From Jaminaea rosea (Eukaryota; Basidiomycota; Exobasidiomycetes; Microstromatales), in assembly GCF_003144245.1 (NCBI RefSeq), contig NW_020289984.1, positions 310,001 to 374,000 on the forward strand: a stretch of 64,000 nt of DNA, in the 5' to 3' direction. The translations under genes and the position numbers were made by a program. This document shows, piece after piece, positions 12,114 to 23,185 of the stretch (its first letter is position 1; each line of letters starts with the position of its first letter). Under the pieces are notes generated by a model. That model worked only from the letters and a program-made list of their open reading frames with translations. It was not told the DNA's origin and did no database searches.

Positions 12114-13502
12114 ATGCCCCGCCATCCATCACGCTCTCCATCCCCAGATCACTTCGGGCCCGCCCCAGTCCTGCCCACTGCAGAGCAGGACAAGGACCCT
12201 TTGTACCACCCAAAGAACGGCGTGGCACCATGGGCTTACGGCGAACCTTCACCAGGCCACGCCGCTGCTCCATCCATTACACATCTCCCTTTGGAGAGCG
12301 CCTGCTCCCCGCTCATCTTCGGCGGGGGCGTTTTCGGCGCTGGGATGTATAATGCAGACTCCTACATCCGCACAGACGTCCCGTTACGAACTTTGCTCCT
12401 CGCCTTCCGGTACGGCGTCAATGCCATCGATACCTCGCCTTACTACTATCCTTCGGAGTACATTCTTGGCAGACTCCTCGCTGCACTGCGACCAATCTAT
12501 CCGAGGGATTCTTACTTTCTCTTCACCAAATGCGGGCGGTATGGACCTGACAAAGGGGATTTTGATTATTCGCCGCAGAGAGTGAGGAGAAGTGTCGAGG
12601 CGTCTCTCAAGCGGTTGGGTTCCGAGTGGTTGGATGTAGTGTACTTGCACGACGCCGAATTTGTGGCAGAGCAGGTGGGAGATCCCAGTGGCATGAACGC
12701 GGCGAGGGTCGCGAAGGGCGACAATGAGGCCTTAAGAACGTTGGGTCTTGCAGAGGGTGACGAGGGCAAGGTGCACGGCTCTGGAGACGAAGTGATCCTC
12801 AAAGCGGTAGAGGAGCTGCTACGCCTCAAGAGCGAAGGCAAAGTAAGACGCATAGGCATCAGCGGCTATCCTTTGCCGGTACTTCTCCGTCTTGTCCGCC
12901 TAGTAGCGGCCAAATACCCCAAGTCTGGCGGACTGGACGTTGTCCTCTCCTACTCTAATCATACACTCCACTCGGATATCCTCACGCCCTACCTGGATCT
13001 CTTCAAAGGGTCAACACCCACGGGAGGGCCAATTGTGTTCAATGCCTCGCCCTTCAGTATGGGCCTCCTCACTGATGCGGGTCCGCCAGGCTGGCATCCG
13101 GCAAGAGAGGAGCTCAAGGAGGCTTGTCGGGAGGCAGGAAGGCGGATACGCGGGCAGGAGGGGGAAGCGACGCTTGCCAAGACAGCTCTGCTCTATGGCA
13201 TCAGAGGGGCAGAGACGAGTGCCAAGCAGCCGACACCAGATGGTGGTGCGGACGAGGGTCTCAGCGGCGTCAGACTACGCACCCTGCTGGGTATGAGCTC
13301 CCCAGAGCAGGTGCAGGACGCTATTGAGGCTTATCGCGTTCTATTGGCTGGGACCGCAGCCTCGACCGGCAGCAGTCAAGACGCCGAGCGACATGAAAGT
13401 TTGCTGCAGGCGTACGAGACGCAGCTACGCAACGAGCGCATCGTGATGGAGGAGATGGACAGGGCAGGAGTCAGGGACGAGAGTTGGCCTAGTGGAATAT
13501 GA
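12114..13502 (+). CDS. ARA2: Aldo-keto reductase, D-arabinose 1-dehydrogenase type
   Basis: AKR-superfamily enzyme closest in pattern to fungal Ara2 / plant L-galactose dehydrogenase, which forms the lactone precursor of (erythro)ascorbate. Intronless, 462 residues. The catalytic tetrad is visible: D106 and Y111-112 in NAIDTSPYYY, the lysine in FLFTKCGRYGPD, the histidine in VVYLHDAEF. GISGYPLPVL and VVLSYSNHTLH match the family core. Two longer in-frame starts exist upstream (from 11961), but they add Ser/Pro-rich sequence typical of untranslated CT-rich DNA, so the ATG at 12114 is chosen. An insertion of about 40 residues after the histidine strand and a loose C-terminal tail are lineage features. 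Confidence 0.85.
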   Translation: MPRHPSRSPSPDHFGPAPVLPTAEQDKDPLYHPKNGVAPWAYGEPSPGHAAAPSITHLPLESACSPLIFGGGVFGAGMYNADSYIRTDVPLRTLLLAFRYGVNAIDTSPYYYPSEYILGRLLAALRPIYPRDSYFLFTKCGRYGPDKGDFDYSPQRVRRSVEASLKRLGSEWLDVVYLHDAEFVAEQVGDPSGMNAARVAKGDNEALRTLGLAEGDEGKVHGSGDEVILKAVEELLRLKSEGKVRRIGISGYPLPVLLRLVRLVAAKYPKSGGLDVVLSYSNHTLHSDILTPYLDLFKGSTPTGGPIVFNASPFSMGLLTDAGPPGWHPAREELKEACREAGRRIRGQEGEATLAKTALLYGIRGAETSAKQPTPDGGADEGLSGVRLRTLLGMSSPEQVQDAIEAYRVLLAGTAASTGSSQDAERHESLLQAYETQLRNERIVMEEMDRAGVRDESWPSGI

Positions 13503-13769
13503 GGAGAGGTGCTGGAGCAGGACTGGGTAGCGAGTGGTACTAGCATTGCATCTACGTCATCTCTCAAGGCGAGGCGGTGAAAGAGGGAAAGTAGGAAAAG
13601 GAGCGAGGGCGGGTGATTGACAGGTGTGATGGAAGGGATTGTTGGTGCGAGACTGAGATTTGCCAAAGGACCCAGAGTGACAATGATCTTGTAATCACTA
13701 GACAAGTAACGACCGCTACACGATATGACGACACGATGCTGTCGTCTGCTGCTATTTGCTGCTACCCCT

Positions 13770-14680
13770 TTACTTGTACGTCTTCTTTCCCAGGTCAAAG
13801 GGTACGTAGCGGTACTTGATCATGTGCCTGGCGCGGCGAGGAGAGGCAAGATCATCAGCTGTCGTTGCTCGTACTCAACACTGACAAGCGTGTACTCACT
13901 TGATCTGCCTCTTCATTGTGATTCCCAGAAGGATGAAGAAGTACATGACCAAGATTGGCCAGTAGACGGGTACGTCACAGAGCTCTGTGAGCGTACATGC
14001 CAGGGAGATGAGAATGGCCTGCGTCGCTGAGAGCCAGAACTGGCGGCGTGAACATGAATGAGAGGTCAGCATACGGAGGGCGAGTATTGACCTGGTTTCA
14101 AGAGATGGCGTCACTCACCTTGAATTCCGGCAACCTGCGAATGAACGGCCTGAACTCCTCCTCCGTGTTCACGCTCCCGTTCGTCCCAGGGTTGCCAAAT
14201 ACGCCGCTCATCAGTCCACCGCCGGCTCCACCTTGCCCTCCAGCTCCGGCTCCCCCTGGTGACTTCGCCGCCGCGGACGCTGAGGTCGGCAGACCGGGCT
14301 CTCCTTCCTCAATATCCTGCGACGCGAGATCGTCGTAGAGTTGCGGGTCGAACTTTGGCTGGAGGAACGCAAGGAATAGGTTGAGAAGGTAGATGAAGAG
14401 GGCGTAGCATACTGCGAGCGATTGGAAGCATCACATGTCAGCCACAAGTTGCAGAGCTAGGCTGCCTCCCATCTCGCTGAAACACACCAATATACCACCC
14501 CTGAGCAATGACGATCCTCAAGACGAAGAGGGTGAGCAGCCCGCCTGTCGTGGCCCATCTTCTCCCGACGAAGGGCGTAGTCCTGTCCAAAGCAGCTTGG
14601 AGGCGCATCTGTGTCACTCGCGCCTGCTCAATGGCGTGCGCCACCGCTGGCGGGGGATTGGCGCCCAGCTCGGATGACAT
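13770..14680 (-). CDS. RER1: Rer1, Golgi-to-ER retrieval receptor
   Basis: Four-span membrane protein of early Golgi that returns escaped ER membrane proteins in COPI vesicles. Exons are 14680-14488, 14411-14119, 14039-13900 and 13827-13770, giving 227 residues. Signatures include QAALDRTTPFVGRRW (about 29-43), the membrane segment LTLFVLRIV, FLQPKFDPQL, EFRPFIRRLPEFKFW, and the C-terminal FWPILVMYF-type span (here VYWPILVMYF) followed by KRQIKHMIKYRYVPF. A Gly/Ala-rich insertion (about 117-140) in the cytosolic loop makes it longer than yeast Rer1. The start is unambiguous. Confidence 0.95.
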
Positions 14681-14972
14681 GGCACTGTTGGTGAGGAGCG
14701 GGTAGGGAGGAAGGAAGGAAGGATGTCGAGCGAGAGGAAGCGCGACAAGCGGCGGCCAAGGCGTGGCGTCGCAGACGGAGCCCACTTTCGCTTCTCCGTT
14801 GGCTCGACGCCGCCGTCCGCCCAACAGACAACGTGGAACCCCCTTCCGGCTGAGGCCCACTGCTCCGCTCCACCAAAGACGGAGAGAGAGGACAGCAGCT
14901 GCAGCTCAGCCTCACAGGTTGGACCCCGCATTATCACCACACCATAACCACGAAACTTATCCTCACGCCAAG

Positions 14973-16773
14973 ATGGCGACTCCCTCCTTCCATCCTCCCG
15001 ACATAGACGCTCTTCTGCTGCTAGAGTCGCCTCTAGCACGCGCTCCCTATGAGGATCTCAGACGCAGGATGCGCGTCCACCAGCGTATCACTGAGACGAC
15101 CTTTGGAGGGTTGGCAGGGGTGACTAAGGATCTCGAGGGGTGCGGTAGCAAGGAGGAAATGCTCGGGAAGCTAGATGGAGTAATCGAGAGAGTGAAAGCA
15201 ATGAGGGAGAGGGTAAGTGGCATGCACACGGAAGCGTGTCCTTTCCTCAATGATCGTTGTATGCTGACCACCTTAGCTCCCCCTTGCTCAGCTCAACCCC
15301 CTCACCGGCCACCTCGAGTCCTCCCTTTCCATGCTCCAAGATCGTACGAAGCACCTCGCAGAGATTCACGATATCGTGGGGTCAGCAACAGCTGCATCTA
15401 CCAGCACGGACGCTACAGTCGAAGCCGCATCGGAGCCTGCCGCCGCGTCTGACCTGCATCCCCGCTACCAAAGCTGGACGGATACCCGCCTCCATCGCAT
15501 GATAACAGACTGGCTCCTCCGCCGAGGGTACGTCTCCTCCGCAGCAAGCTTTGTACAGTCGCGCTCCCTCTCCTCCCTCGTGGACATCCCACTCTTCCGC
15601 GAGCTGGCAGAGATTCGCTCTTCCCTCATTCCGGCGCCTAGCTCAGGGGTCGCGCCTTCGTGCAGCTTATCGCTAGCATGGTGCACGGAGAACAAGGCTG
15701 CCTTGAGGCGCTTCAAGTCCACGCTGGAGTTCGATCTGAGGGTGCAGGAGTTTGTCGATCTGTGCAAGTCAGCGCCATCAGGAGGGGCAAGCAGGGCAGC
15801 GGCATTGCCTGCTGCAATCAGCTATGCGAGGAAGCACCTTCTCGCCCCTTACAAAGCGGCACTGGCTGCGAGCGCTGAAGGAGCTCCCTCCGACGGCAAG
15901 ATGGAGGTGGACCCGGCGAAGGACCAGGACGAGGAGGACCAAGCCATCAACGCCCGCATCATCTCGACTGTCAGCCAAGTGCTCGGCCTCCTCGCCGTCC
16001 CTCCCGGCGGGTACGCATACGAGGACCTCTACTCCCCTCTGCGCTACAGGCAGCTCTATGACACGCTCCTCGCCGCCGCACTGCGCATCTACTCGCTCCC
16101 GCCGCAGCCAGTGCTACACATCGCTTTGTCTGCGGGCCTCTCATCGCTCAAGGTGCCTGCATGCTACAATGGGGAGAGGAGTAGCCAGTCTGTACATCAG
16201 GCTGCGGCGGCTACTGATCCGCCGGAGGCGGAAGGTGCTGGACCGGTCAACGAGGATCTCCTCGCCGACGTTCATCGCGAGGTTGAGGCCGAGACGCGCA
16301 AGCACGATGCTGAGCTGCATGCCTCCTCTTCTGACGAAACAGTGGACGAGACACGCAACAATGACTGCCCAGTCTGCGCAACGGTTGGTTGTGGCCACAA
16401 GAAGAAGAAGGGCGGCAATGAGCTCGGCTTGGGGGTTCTGGCCAAGGAGGTGCCTTGGAGCCACCACAGTAATTCGACGATCGTCTGCCGTATTACGGGA
16501 AAGGTGATCAGCGATTCGGGTGAGGAGGCGGACGAGGTTGTTGCTCTTCCTAATGGGCGCGTATACAGTCGCCGAGCGCTTGAGGCAGGCTTTGTGGGGA
16601 GGTTGTCTGGAGAGGAGGTCAAGGAGGAGGAAGTAGTTGGGGATGGCAGGTCCCCGTGGGGAAGTAAGAGGGACAGGGCTCAAGTTGTGGCCGAGGGAGG
16701 CGAGTTTGTCACCTGCCCGAGGACGAAGAGGCGCTTTCCTAGGAGTGGGGTCAGGAAAGTCTATATCACATGA
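14973..16773 (+). CDS. FYV10: GID/CTLH ubiquitin ligase subunit Fyv10 (Gid9/MAEA)
   Basis: RING-like subunit of the GID/CTLH E3 complex, which degrades gluconeogenic enzymes in yeast. Exons are 14973-15212 and 15277-16773, giving 578 residues. Domain order: helical N-terminus, LisH (MITDWLLRRGYVSSA, about 175-190), CTLH/CRA region (about 230-380, with LEFDLRVQEFVDLC and CRA helices), and the Gid-type RING near the end (CPVC...CGH, then HSNSTIVCRITG, CPRTKRRF). A second in-frame acceptor at 15292 would drop five residues; both are plausible. The stop is 90 bp from the stop of convergent SLD5. Confidence 0.9.
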
Positions 16774-16863
16774 GGAGGCGGAGCTCTTTTTACGCTCCTC
16801 TCTGCGCATTCAATCTGTACATTATAGGCAATCCCCACTTGATCTTTCACCTCGATGTGTGCG

Positions 16864-17933
16864 CTAGACAAGCTCAGCCCTACCCGCCCTTACCAGCGCT
16901 CTCACCCCACTCCAACTCAGAAGATGGACGCTCCCCTTTACAAGCTGCACAGTCTCGCCGTCAGCCATTGTCAAGCTTCCGCAGTCCTCGATGCACCTGA
17001 TGAAGACGGGCCCTTGGGCATCCGGCCGCGACACCATCCCGCCTGCTGAAGAGCCGGGTTCCTCGTCCAAGGCGTCATCAGCTAGCCCGCGTAGCGACTC
17101 GGGCAGATAGTCGAGAATAGACGTGTTGAAGTGGGTTGCGCGGATCGAGGCGTACTTGCGGAGGTAGGCGCGCTCGAGAGGTGATACCAGCATTGCCCCT
17201 CCTGGCCCACCACCGTCATCGTCTCCAGCTAAGGAAAGGTAATGCTGCGGGTGTTCCTCCAGCTTGGAGAGGCGAGTCCGAAGAAAGGCACGTAGAAGCC
17301 ATCGTGCTCGTTCGACGTCTAACTGGACGAGGCTGAGCCGCAAATGTTCCTCTTCTGATGTGGCCTCGTCTGTTGAGAGGAGGGTGAGGATGGACTGCGT
17401 ACGAGGGAGTGGCAGAGGGGCGGCGCCTGAATGTCAGCTTTTGCCTGCTGTCTCCCCGTCTCGCTCCAGTAGACTGCATCGTGATGACTCACCACCTGCT
17501 GCTCGACCTGTGCACAAACCTCATCGACTACTTCATCGCATCTGAGGCTGCCATTCGGATCAGACCAGGGCAGTAGCTCGGGGCAGGATCTCTCTGCTAC
17601 CCAGGCTTTTTGTAGGCGTGTGATGGCGGGAAGTGGTGGAGGAGGGCCAGGACCGGGCGCTGTGGGCGCTGCACCGCGTATTGAGAGGGAGGGGGACAAG
17701 CCGCGATTGTATGCTGGGGGGCGTCGTGGTGGTGTAATAGCCCCTGCTGAGGTTGACGGGCCCGCGTGACCGCCGCCACGAGAGAAGGGCGAGGCCGAAG
17801 GCGATTCGAGAGCGTATGCTGCTGCGCTTGAGTCATTGGGTTTGTTGCGTCTCGGTGTTGCTAGCATCGAGGGGGATGAGGGCCCCGCAACGGGACCGTC
17901 CTCATCGTCTGAGAGGGAGTAAAATGCCGACAT
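16864..17933 (-). CDS. SLD5: GINS complex subunit Sld5
   Basis: Subunit of the GINS tetramer of the CMG replicative helicase. Exons are 17933-17493 and 17394-16864 over a 98-bp phase-0 intron, giving 323 residues. I placed the acceptor at 17395 because it gives a gap-free match into the conserved VQLDVERARWLLRAFLRTRLSKLE-type helix (split here: LDVERARWLLRA then FLRTRLSKLEEHP). The A-domain follows, then the C-terminal B-domain ending in GSVHLLSWSGVRALV. The first 100 residues are a disordered Ser/Pro extension. Its start codon lies 200 bp from that of divergent MSD1. Confidence 0.88.
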
Positions 17934-18132
17934 GCTGGACGAGAGGAAGGAAGTGATCAGGCAGTCAATGCCAATGCTCAGACCAACGCCTCTGTCCGCC
18001 TCTCCCTCGAAGTCAAAGGCGAGAGTGGAAGCCACGCGACGCGCATTGCGGGGACACGGACCAAGCATTTTGGGCCTCGAGGCGCATCGTCTTCTTCCTT
18101 TCCTTCGTTCCTTGCTCTGGAGTCCCTTGGGA

Positions 18133-20538
18133 ATGAGGCATCAATGGGCCCTCGTTCAAAGGCTTGCAAGGCAATGTGCCGCATCAAGAGCCTCCACCAC
18201 TCTGCCTCGTAGGCTCTTGGCTTCACAGTGCCCGATTCTTCGCCGCCAACCCTTCTCGTCAACGCCGAAGCGCAGGGAGGACGATGCCTTTCTCGGCTGG
18301 CTTCCTCCACGGACTCACTCGGCCTCCTCGATCTATGCGTCAGATGAAGGCAAGGAAGTCACGCTATCTGGATGGCTCTTACCATGCCGCAAGATCTCCA
18401 ACTCCCTCTCCTTCCATCCTCTGCGGGATTCGACAGGCGTCGTACAGCTGGTGGCCCGAAACGAGCTGGTGCAGACCCTCGCCAACCTGCCACCTGAATC
18501 CGTCGTTCATGTCACTGGACAAATCGGCAAAAAGAAGCAGAAGCAACAAAACCCTCCTTTGCGTGCGGGGGAGAGCAGTCGCCTCCCCTCCTCGACCGCC
18601 CAGGACGAGGTGGAAGTCGAAGTATTCTCCTACCACCTCTTGGGTCGCGCTACTTCTTCTCTACCCTTCCAGCCAAGTGATGCCCACAACCTCCCTTCCG
18701 AAGAGCTCAGAGCAAAGTATCGCTACCTGGATCTTCGCCGTCCTCAGCTCACGCACAACATACGTTTGCGAAGCCGAGTCACCCACGCCATCCGCTCTTA
18801 TCTGCACGACGAGGGCTTCCTGGAGATCGAGACGCCCCTCCTGCTCCGATCAACGCCAGAGGGGGCAAGGGAGTTTCTGGTCCCTTCACGTCTCGCGCCG
18901 GCATCAGAGCAGGATGAGGAGGTAGATGCGGGCGCACCAACTTTCTACGCCCTTCCTCAATCCCCGCAGCAGCCAAAGCAGCTCCTCATGGCATCTGGCG
19001 TCACCGATCGCTACTTCCAAATCGCAAAGTGCTTCCGTGACGAGGCTGGGCGAAAAGATCGACAGCCGGAATTCACGCAAGTCGATTTAGAGATGGCGTT
19101 TGTGGACGGGGCCGCTCCACCTCAGGCGAGGGATGGGTGGGCCATCGGGGGATCGCAGGTACGGCGCGTCATCGAGGGGCTGGTGAGGGCGGTCTGGAGA
19201 GAGGCCAAGGGGGTCGATCCTTTAGAGCACGAGGAAACGGGCTTTGAAGTCATGACATATCAGGATGCGATGCGGAGGTATGGTTCGGACAAGCCTGATG
19301 TGCGTTTCGGACTAGAGATTGTGGATCTCTGCCCCTACATCCGAGAGTCGGGAGCCGCTGGGGAGCGGGCAGAGGATGAGGAGCGACCAAGCCGGACTGT
19401 TGAGGTGCTGGCACTTCGAGTGTCCGCAGCAGGCAAGGACAGCTCGACGAGCAAAGGCAAATCTACAGCTCCCTCGAGCCTGAGCAACAAGGACCTTACC
19501 GACCTGATGAAGGACAAGTCCGGCTCCTCCACCGCTAGCAAGCTAGAGCGCTTCAAGTCATCTTCTTCCTCCTCGTCTGCATCTCCGCATGCGCTCGCAA
19601 AGCTCCTACTGCACAAGTCCTCTCACCTGCGCTCCCACCTCGAAGACCTCGAGATCAACCCAGCAGACCTGGACGCCGAGCTTCTCGCACAGGGAGTTGC
19701 TGAGGCCCTTCGGGTGGGCAGAGCAGACCCAAATACTCTGACCTCTGATGGTCAGGAGGAAGACGTCCACCTGTTCGTCAATACACGCCATTCCCCAGCA
19801 GATGGAGGAAGCACAGAGCTAGGAGAACTACGACTGCGTCTCCGGGATGCACTCGCCTCTCGCTCCCTCCTCCCAGCGCACCTCCTCGACCCTACCCTCT
19901 CACAGCCGCGCTTCCTCTGGATCACCCAATTCCCTCTCTTGACCCGCTCTGATCCTGACAAGGCCGACCTATCCCAGGGAAGATGGAACGCGACGCATCA
20001 CCCTTTCACTGCCCCAAGCGTGGAGAGTCTACCGGCGCTAAAAGAGGTACTGCAGGTAGCGGACGGGAAGCAGGGGTTGGACTTGGATGCCCTACTTTCT
20101 AGTCCGCGGATTTCGGAGCTGCTCAATTCAATCCAAGGGCAGCATTACGACCTTGTGCTCAACGGCGTCGAGCTAGGGGGCGGGTCAGTTCGTCTTCACT
20201 CTGCATCCTTGCAGCGCGCCGTCATGGAGAAAGTGTTGGCTCTGCAACCTCATGAAGTCAAGCGATTCGACCACCTGCTCAGCGCATTGGCGAGTGGGTG
20301 CCCGCCTCACGCTGGGATAGCCCTGGGACTGGATAGGCTGGTTGCGATGCTAGTTGAGCAAGTCGGGGGGACGGCAGCGAGTATCAGGGACGTGATTGCT
20401 TTTCCGAAGAGTGCGGGTGGGAGAGATAAGCTCTTTGGCGCGCCTAGTGTGGTCGGGGGGGATGAAGGTGGGGCTCGCGGAGATGAGGAAGAGAGAGTGC
20501 TCAACGAGTTCAGGTTGCGAAGGAAAAGGGACGATTGA
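18133..20538 (+). CDS. MSD1: Mitochondrial aspartyl-tRNA synthetase
   Basis: Class II, bacterial-type AspRS for the mitochondrion. Intronless, 801 residues from the ATG at 18133; the first 55 residues are Arg/Ser-rich with few acids, as in a presequence. The OB-fold (about 75-200) is followed by KYRYLDLRRPQL and motif 1, motif 2 (FRDE in QIAKCFRDEAGRKDRQPEFTQ-type context, about 300) and motif 3 (GIALGLDRLVAM, about 731). Between motifs 2 and 3 lies a Ser/Lys-rich insertion (about 430-480), much diverged from the bacterial GAD domain. In-frame ATGs at 17932 and 17968 would overlap or crowd the SLD5 start and add no presequence-like segment. Confidence 0.9.
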   Translation: MRHQWALVQRLARQCAASRASTTLPRRLLASQCPILRRQPFSSTPKRREDDAFLGWLPPRTHSASSIYASDEGKEVTLSGWLLPCRKISNSLSFHPLRDSTGVVQLVARNELVQTLANLPPESVVHVTGQIGKKKQKQQNPPLRAGESSRLPSSTAQDEVEVEVFSYHLLGRATSSLPFQPSDAHNLPSEELRAKYRYLDLRRPQLTHNIRLRSRVTHAIRSYLHDEGFLEIETPLLLRSTPEGAREFLVPSRLAPASEQDEEVDAGAPTFYALPQSPQQPKQLLMASGVTDRYFQIAKCFRDEAGRKDRQPEFTQVDLEMAFVDGAAPPQARDGWAIGGSQVRRVIEGLVRAVWREAKGVDPLEHEETGFEVMTYQDAMRRYGSDKPDVRFGLEIVDLCPYIRESGAAGERAEDEERPSRTVEVLALRVSAAGKDSSTSKGKSTAPSSLSNKDLTDLMKDKSGSSTASKLERFKSSSSSSSASPHALAKLLLHKSSHLRSHLEDLEINPADLDAELLAQGVAEALRVGRADPNTLTSDGQEEDVHLFVNTRHSPADGGSTELGELRLRLRDALASRSLLPAHLLDPTLSQPRFLWITQFPLLTRSDPDKADLSQGRWNATHHPFTAPSVESLPALKEVLQVADGKQGLDLDALLSSPRISELLNSIQGQHYDLVLNGVELGGGSVRLHSASLQRAVMEKVLALQPHEVKRFDHLLSALASGCPPHAGIALGLDRLVAMLVEQVGGTAASIRDVIAFPKSAGGRDKLFGAPSVVGGDEGGARGDEEERVLNEFRLRRKRDD

Positions 20539-20645
20539 GGAGCCACGCTTCGGAGAGTTATGCATTTGTACTTGTCCTTCATTGCCACCATTCTAATAGA
20601 CAGCCTTGCGATCCACGGTCTCAACCTTCTCCCTCCACAGCCTCG

Positions 20646-22956
20646 TCACGACCTGTAGTCACCATTGATCGCCACATACTCCTTACTAAAATCGCACGTC
20701 CAGTACGTCGCGCTGGCCTTTGCTTCCTTCCCACCATTGACGTCAGCCCACGCCCCTCCTTGAAGGTCCACCTCAATCACAATATCCTCCAATGCAAGCA
20801 ATCGTCCCGCCTCCGTCTCATCCACTGGCTGCGGAGCTCCGTTCTTGAGCACCACAAGAGGCTTGAAGGCCTCACCGTTGGCTCCGCTAACAGACGCTGC
20901 AGTAGAAGGCGGTAAGAAACGAACCGTCACTTTAGCAGGATCGATGCTCCACCCCTTTGCTGCCCCCTCACTCTCTCCAGCAGGTAGCTTTGCGTACCCA
21001 ACTGCACAAAGGATTCGTCCCCAATTCGCATCCCCACCGTGGAGCGCACACTTGACCAGCGCGCTCGTCGAGACACTCCCCGCGACAGCGTGGGCCGTCT
21101 CCCAATTGGGCGCTCCCTTCACTTGGACCTCGACGAACTTCTCTGCTCCTTCACCGTCGCGGACGATGAGCTGGGCAAGCTCGATGCAGAAACGAGTGAG
21201 AACGTCACGGAACTGGGCGTAAGAGGCGGAAGACTCGGTGAGGAGTTGCGAGTCGGGGACTTGCGCATGGTTGTTGGCCAGGGCGAGGATGGTATCGTTT
21301 GTGCTCATATCACCGTCGACGGAGATGCAGTTGAAGGAGCGAGCGACCGCGTGGTTGAGGGCACTCTGCAGCGCCGTTGGATGGATGGGCGCGTCTGTTG
21401 CGATCAACCCCAGCAAGGTAGCGTGCAAAGCTCCACCTGCTGAGCTGGGACCGGCCATGTTGGGGTGAATCATACCTGCTCCCTTATCGATCCCCAGCAT
21501 ACGGTACTCCTGCCCGTCTAGTTGGAAGACGCGCGTGCGCAGCTTAGGAAAAGTGTCCGTCGTCATAAAGGCGCGACTTGTTTCGTGCCACTGCTCAGGC
21601 GAGGATACCTCTCCCTGCTGTTGGATCTGCTCTGCCAGGTCGGGCAGCTTAGCCTCGATGGCAGGCATTGGCAGGGGAACGCCGATGACCCCCGTAGAGA
21701 GAAGAACGGTCTTGTCCTCCTGCGAGCTCTTGAGGAGTCGGGCCACTTCGGAGTCACAGCGCTTGGCGTCTTCAAGGCCTTGTTGACCGGTGACTGCATT
21801 TGCGCATCCTGAGTTGACGAGGATGGAGCGTGCTCGCCCTACCTGCGCGATGATCTCGCTGGACAAGACGACGGGCGCAGCTTTGAAGACATTTTTGGTG
21901 AAGGTGCCTGCCGCAGCTGCAGGCTTGCTCGTTGTAGAGACGATCAGCGCCAGGTCGGGCTTAGGGGTCGTTGTGGCTGCGGTCGAGGCAGAGGGGGATG
22001 GAGGTGGGCCGGCATTTGCGTCTGGGACGGGCTTGGGAGAGATGGCAGCCTTGATGCCTGCGTAGCCGTAGGCTGCTGCAAAGCCGCGTGGAATAGTCGA
22101 CGGGTCGAGGGGCTTGACAAAGCGCGTGGCTTTGCTGCTCGTAGAAGAGTAGCGCGTCATGCTTGCAGACGAGGTGGCGGCGGTACGGACAGCGCCACGA
22201 CGAGCTGCAATGGCAGTGCTGAGGAGCATCAGGGCTGGGACAGCGGAAGAGGATTGTGAGGTCGTAGTTGAAGATGCGAAAGGTTTCGCTCGGTCAGACG
22301 AAGATGATGTGGCTGACTCAGAAAGACCAGGGATAGCTCCTCTCCAGGAAGTGCGATCAAAGTAATGGATGCCGTGCACTCCTGCGCCGACGACTGCCGT
22401 TGACAGAGTGAGGGCGATGGGCCAGGGCTTGCCGGCGCGTAGGGTCGGATAGCCGTGGAAGGCGAGGTAGAGAAGGGACCAAGCTGCGAGCAGGCAATGC
22501 AATGAGTCAGTAGGCAAACAAAGGGAGTGAAATTCACAGGCAATGCTCGCCTGTCACTGTACCAGCGCCGTTCAAAGGATCACCTTGTGAAGTGATATAT
22601 CCTCCAAGGCCGATGAGGGACCCAATACCAGCGAGCTGCCAAAATGGGGCGAGTCCACCACGAAGGATAGTCTTGGGTGAAGCTACTTTCTGCCCCGCAG
22701 TCTTGACTGTGTCTAAACTATGAGCGTCAAGGGCCTTTGCGAGAGGTGACTTCGCTGCGGCAGCGTGACCAGACGACGAAGCAAGGCGAGGTGATCGTGC
22801 GTCCGAGTGAGCGGATAAGAAAGATACGGGGACAGACGCCCAGAAGAGGGCAGAGAGGCCGTACGCGTAGAGAGGGTCTTGAGCACCGCGCTTTGCAAGT
22901 GAGATGATCGGAGAGGGGGAAGAAGGCGATGCAGGGTTATTTGGAGTCGAGGTCAT
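20646..22956 (-). CDS. ARG7: AIM19-like membrane protein continuous with ArgJ
   Basis: Two exons, 22956-22551 and 22483-20646, give one 747-residue frame. Residues 1 to about 185 match AIM19, a small multi-span mitochondrial protein ([19 protein letters not shown], then [11 protein letters not shown]). Then comes a Ser/Thr-rich linker and a complete ArgJ/ornithine acetyltransferase, the matrix enzyme that moves acetyl from N-acetylornithine to glutamate in arginine synthesis. ArgJ signatures: [36 protein letters not shown], and [14 protein letters not shown] with the self-cleavage Ala-Thr near residue 490. An ATG at 22229 begins an Arg/Ala/Ser-rich segment like a presequence, so ArgJ could also start there. 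No stop codon separates the two parts. Confidence 0.85.
22484..22550 (-). other. GC-AG intron in the AIM19 part
   Basis: Joining GTGACAG to CTTGGTCC keeps the AIM19 frame across NGAGTV-T-AWSLLY, and the only donor that permits this is AG|GCGAGC. The nearby GT (in ACAGTGACAG) would shift the frame and destroy the family match. The intron is 67 bp, phase 1, and ends in CTCGCAG. GC donors are a known minor class in fungi. Confidence 0.7.
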
Positions 22957-22990
22957 GAGGCAGACAAGAAGGAGAAGATGGGCAGCATCG

Positions 22991-23009
22991 CTGGCTGGCT
23001 GGCTGGCTG
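22991..23009. repeat. Short CTGG tandem repeat
   Basis: Four and three-quarter perfect copies of a 4-bp unit (CTGG) lie in the divergent promoter of AIM19-ARG7 and the PPWD1-like gene. Confidence 0.8.
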
Positions 23010-23185
23010 TATGCACGCTTCGACTGACTCGCTTTTGGTCTGACGCCCTCGACCCACTCCCGCTCATCGACTCCCGCTCTTGCCGCTTCCGCTCCTCTCG
23101 ATTTCTCGCACGGCCTCGCGACTTGCGATTGGCCGCGACTTTGGCGGATCTTTGCTTCCTGCTCCACTCCAAATCCTTACCCAGC

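Noticed and set aside
17932-18132. Longer N-terminus for the mitochondrial AspRS
   Set aside because: It would run into the SLD5 start and occupy the only available promoter; the segment after 18133 already looks like a presequence.
22552-22557. GT donor for the AIM19 intron
   Set aside because: Splicing there shifts the frame and loses the conserved [11 protein letters not shown] block.
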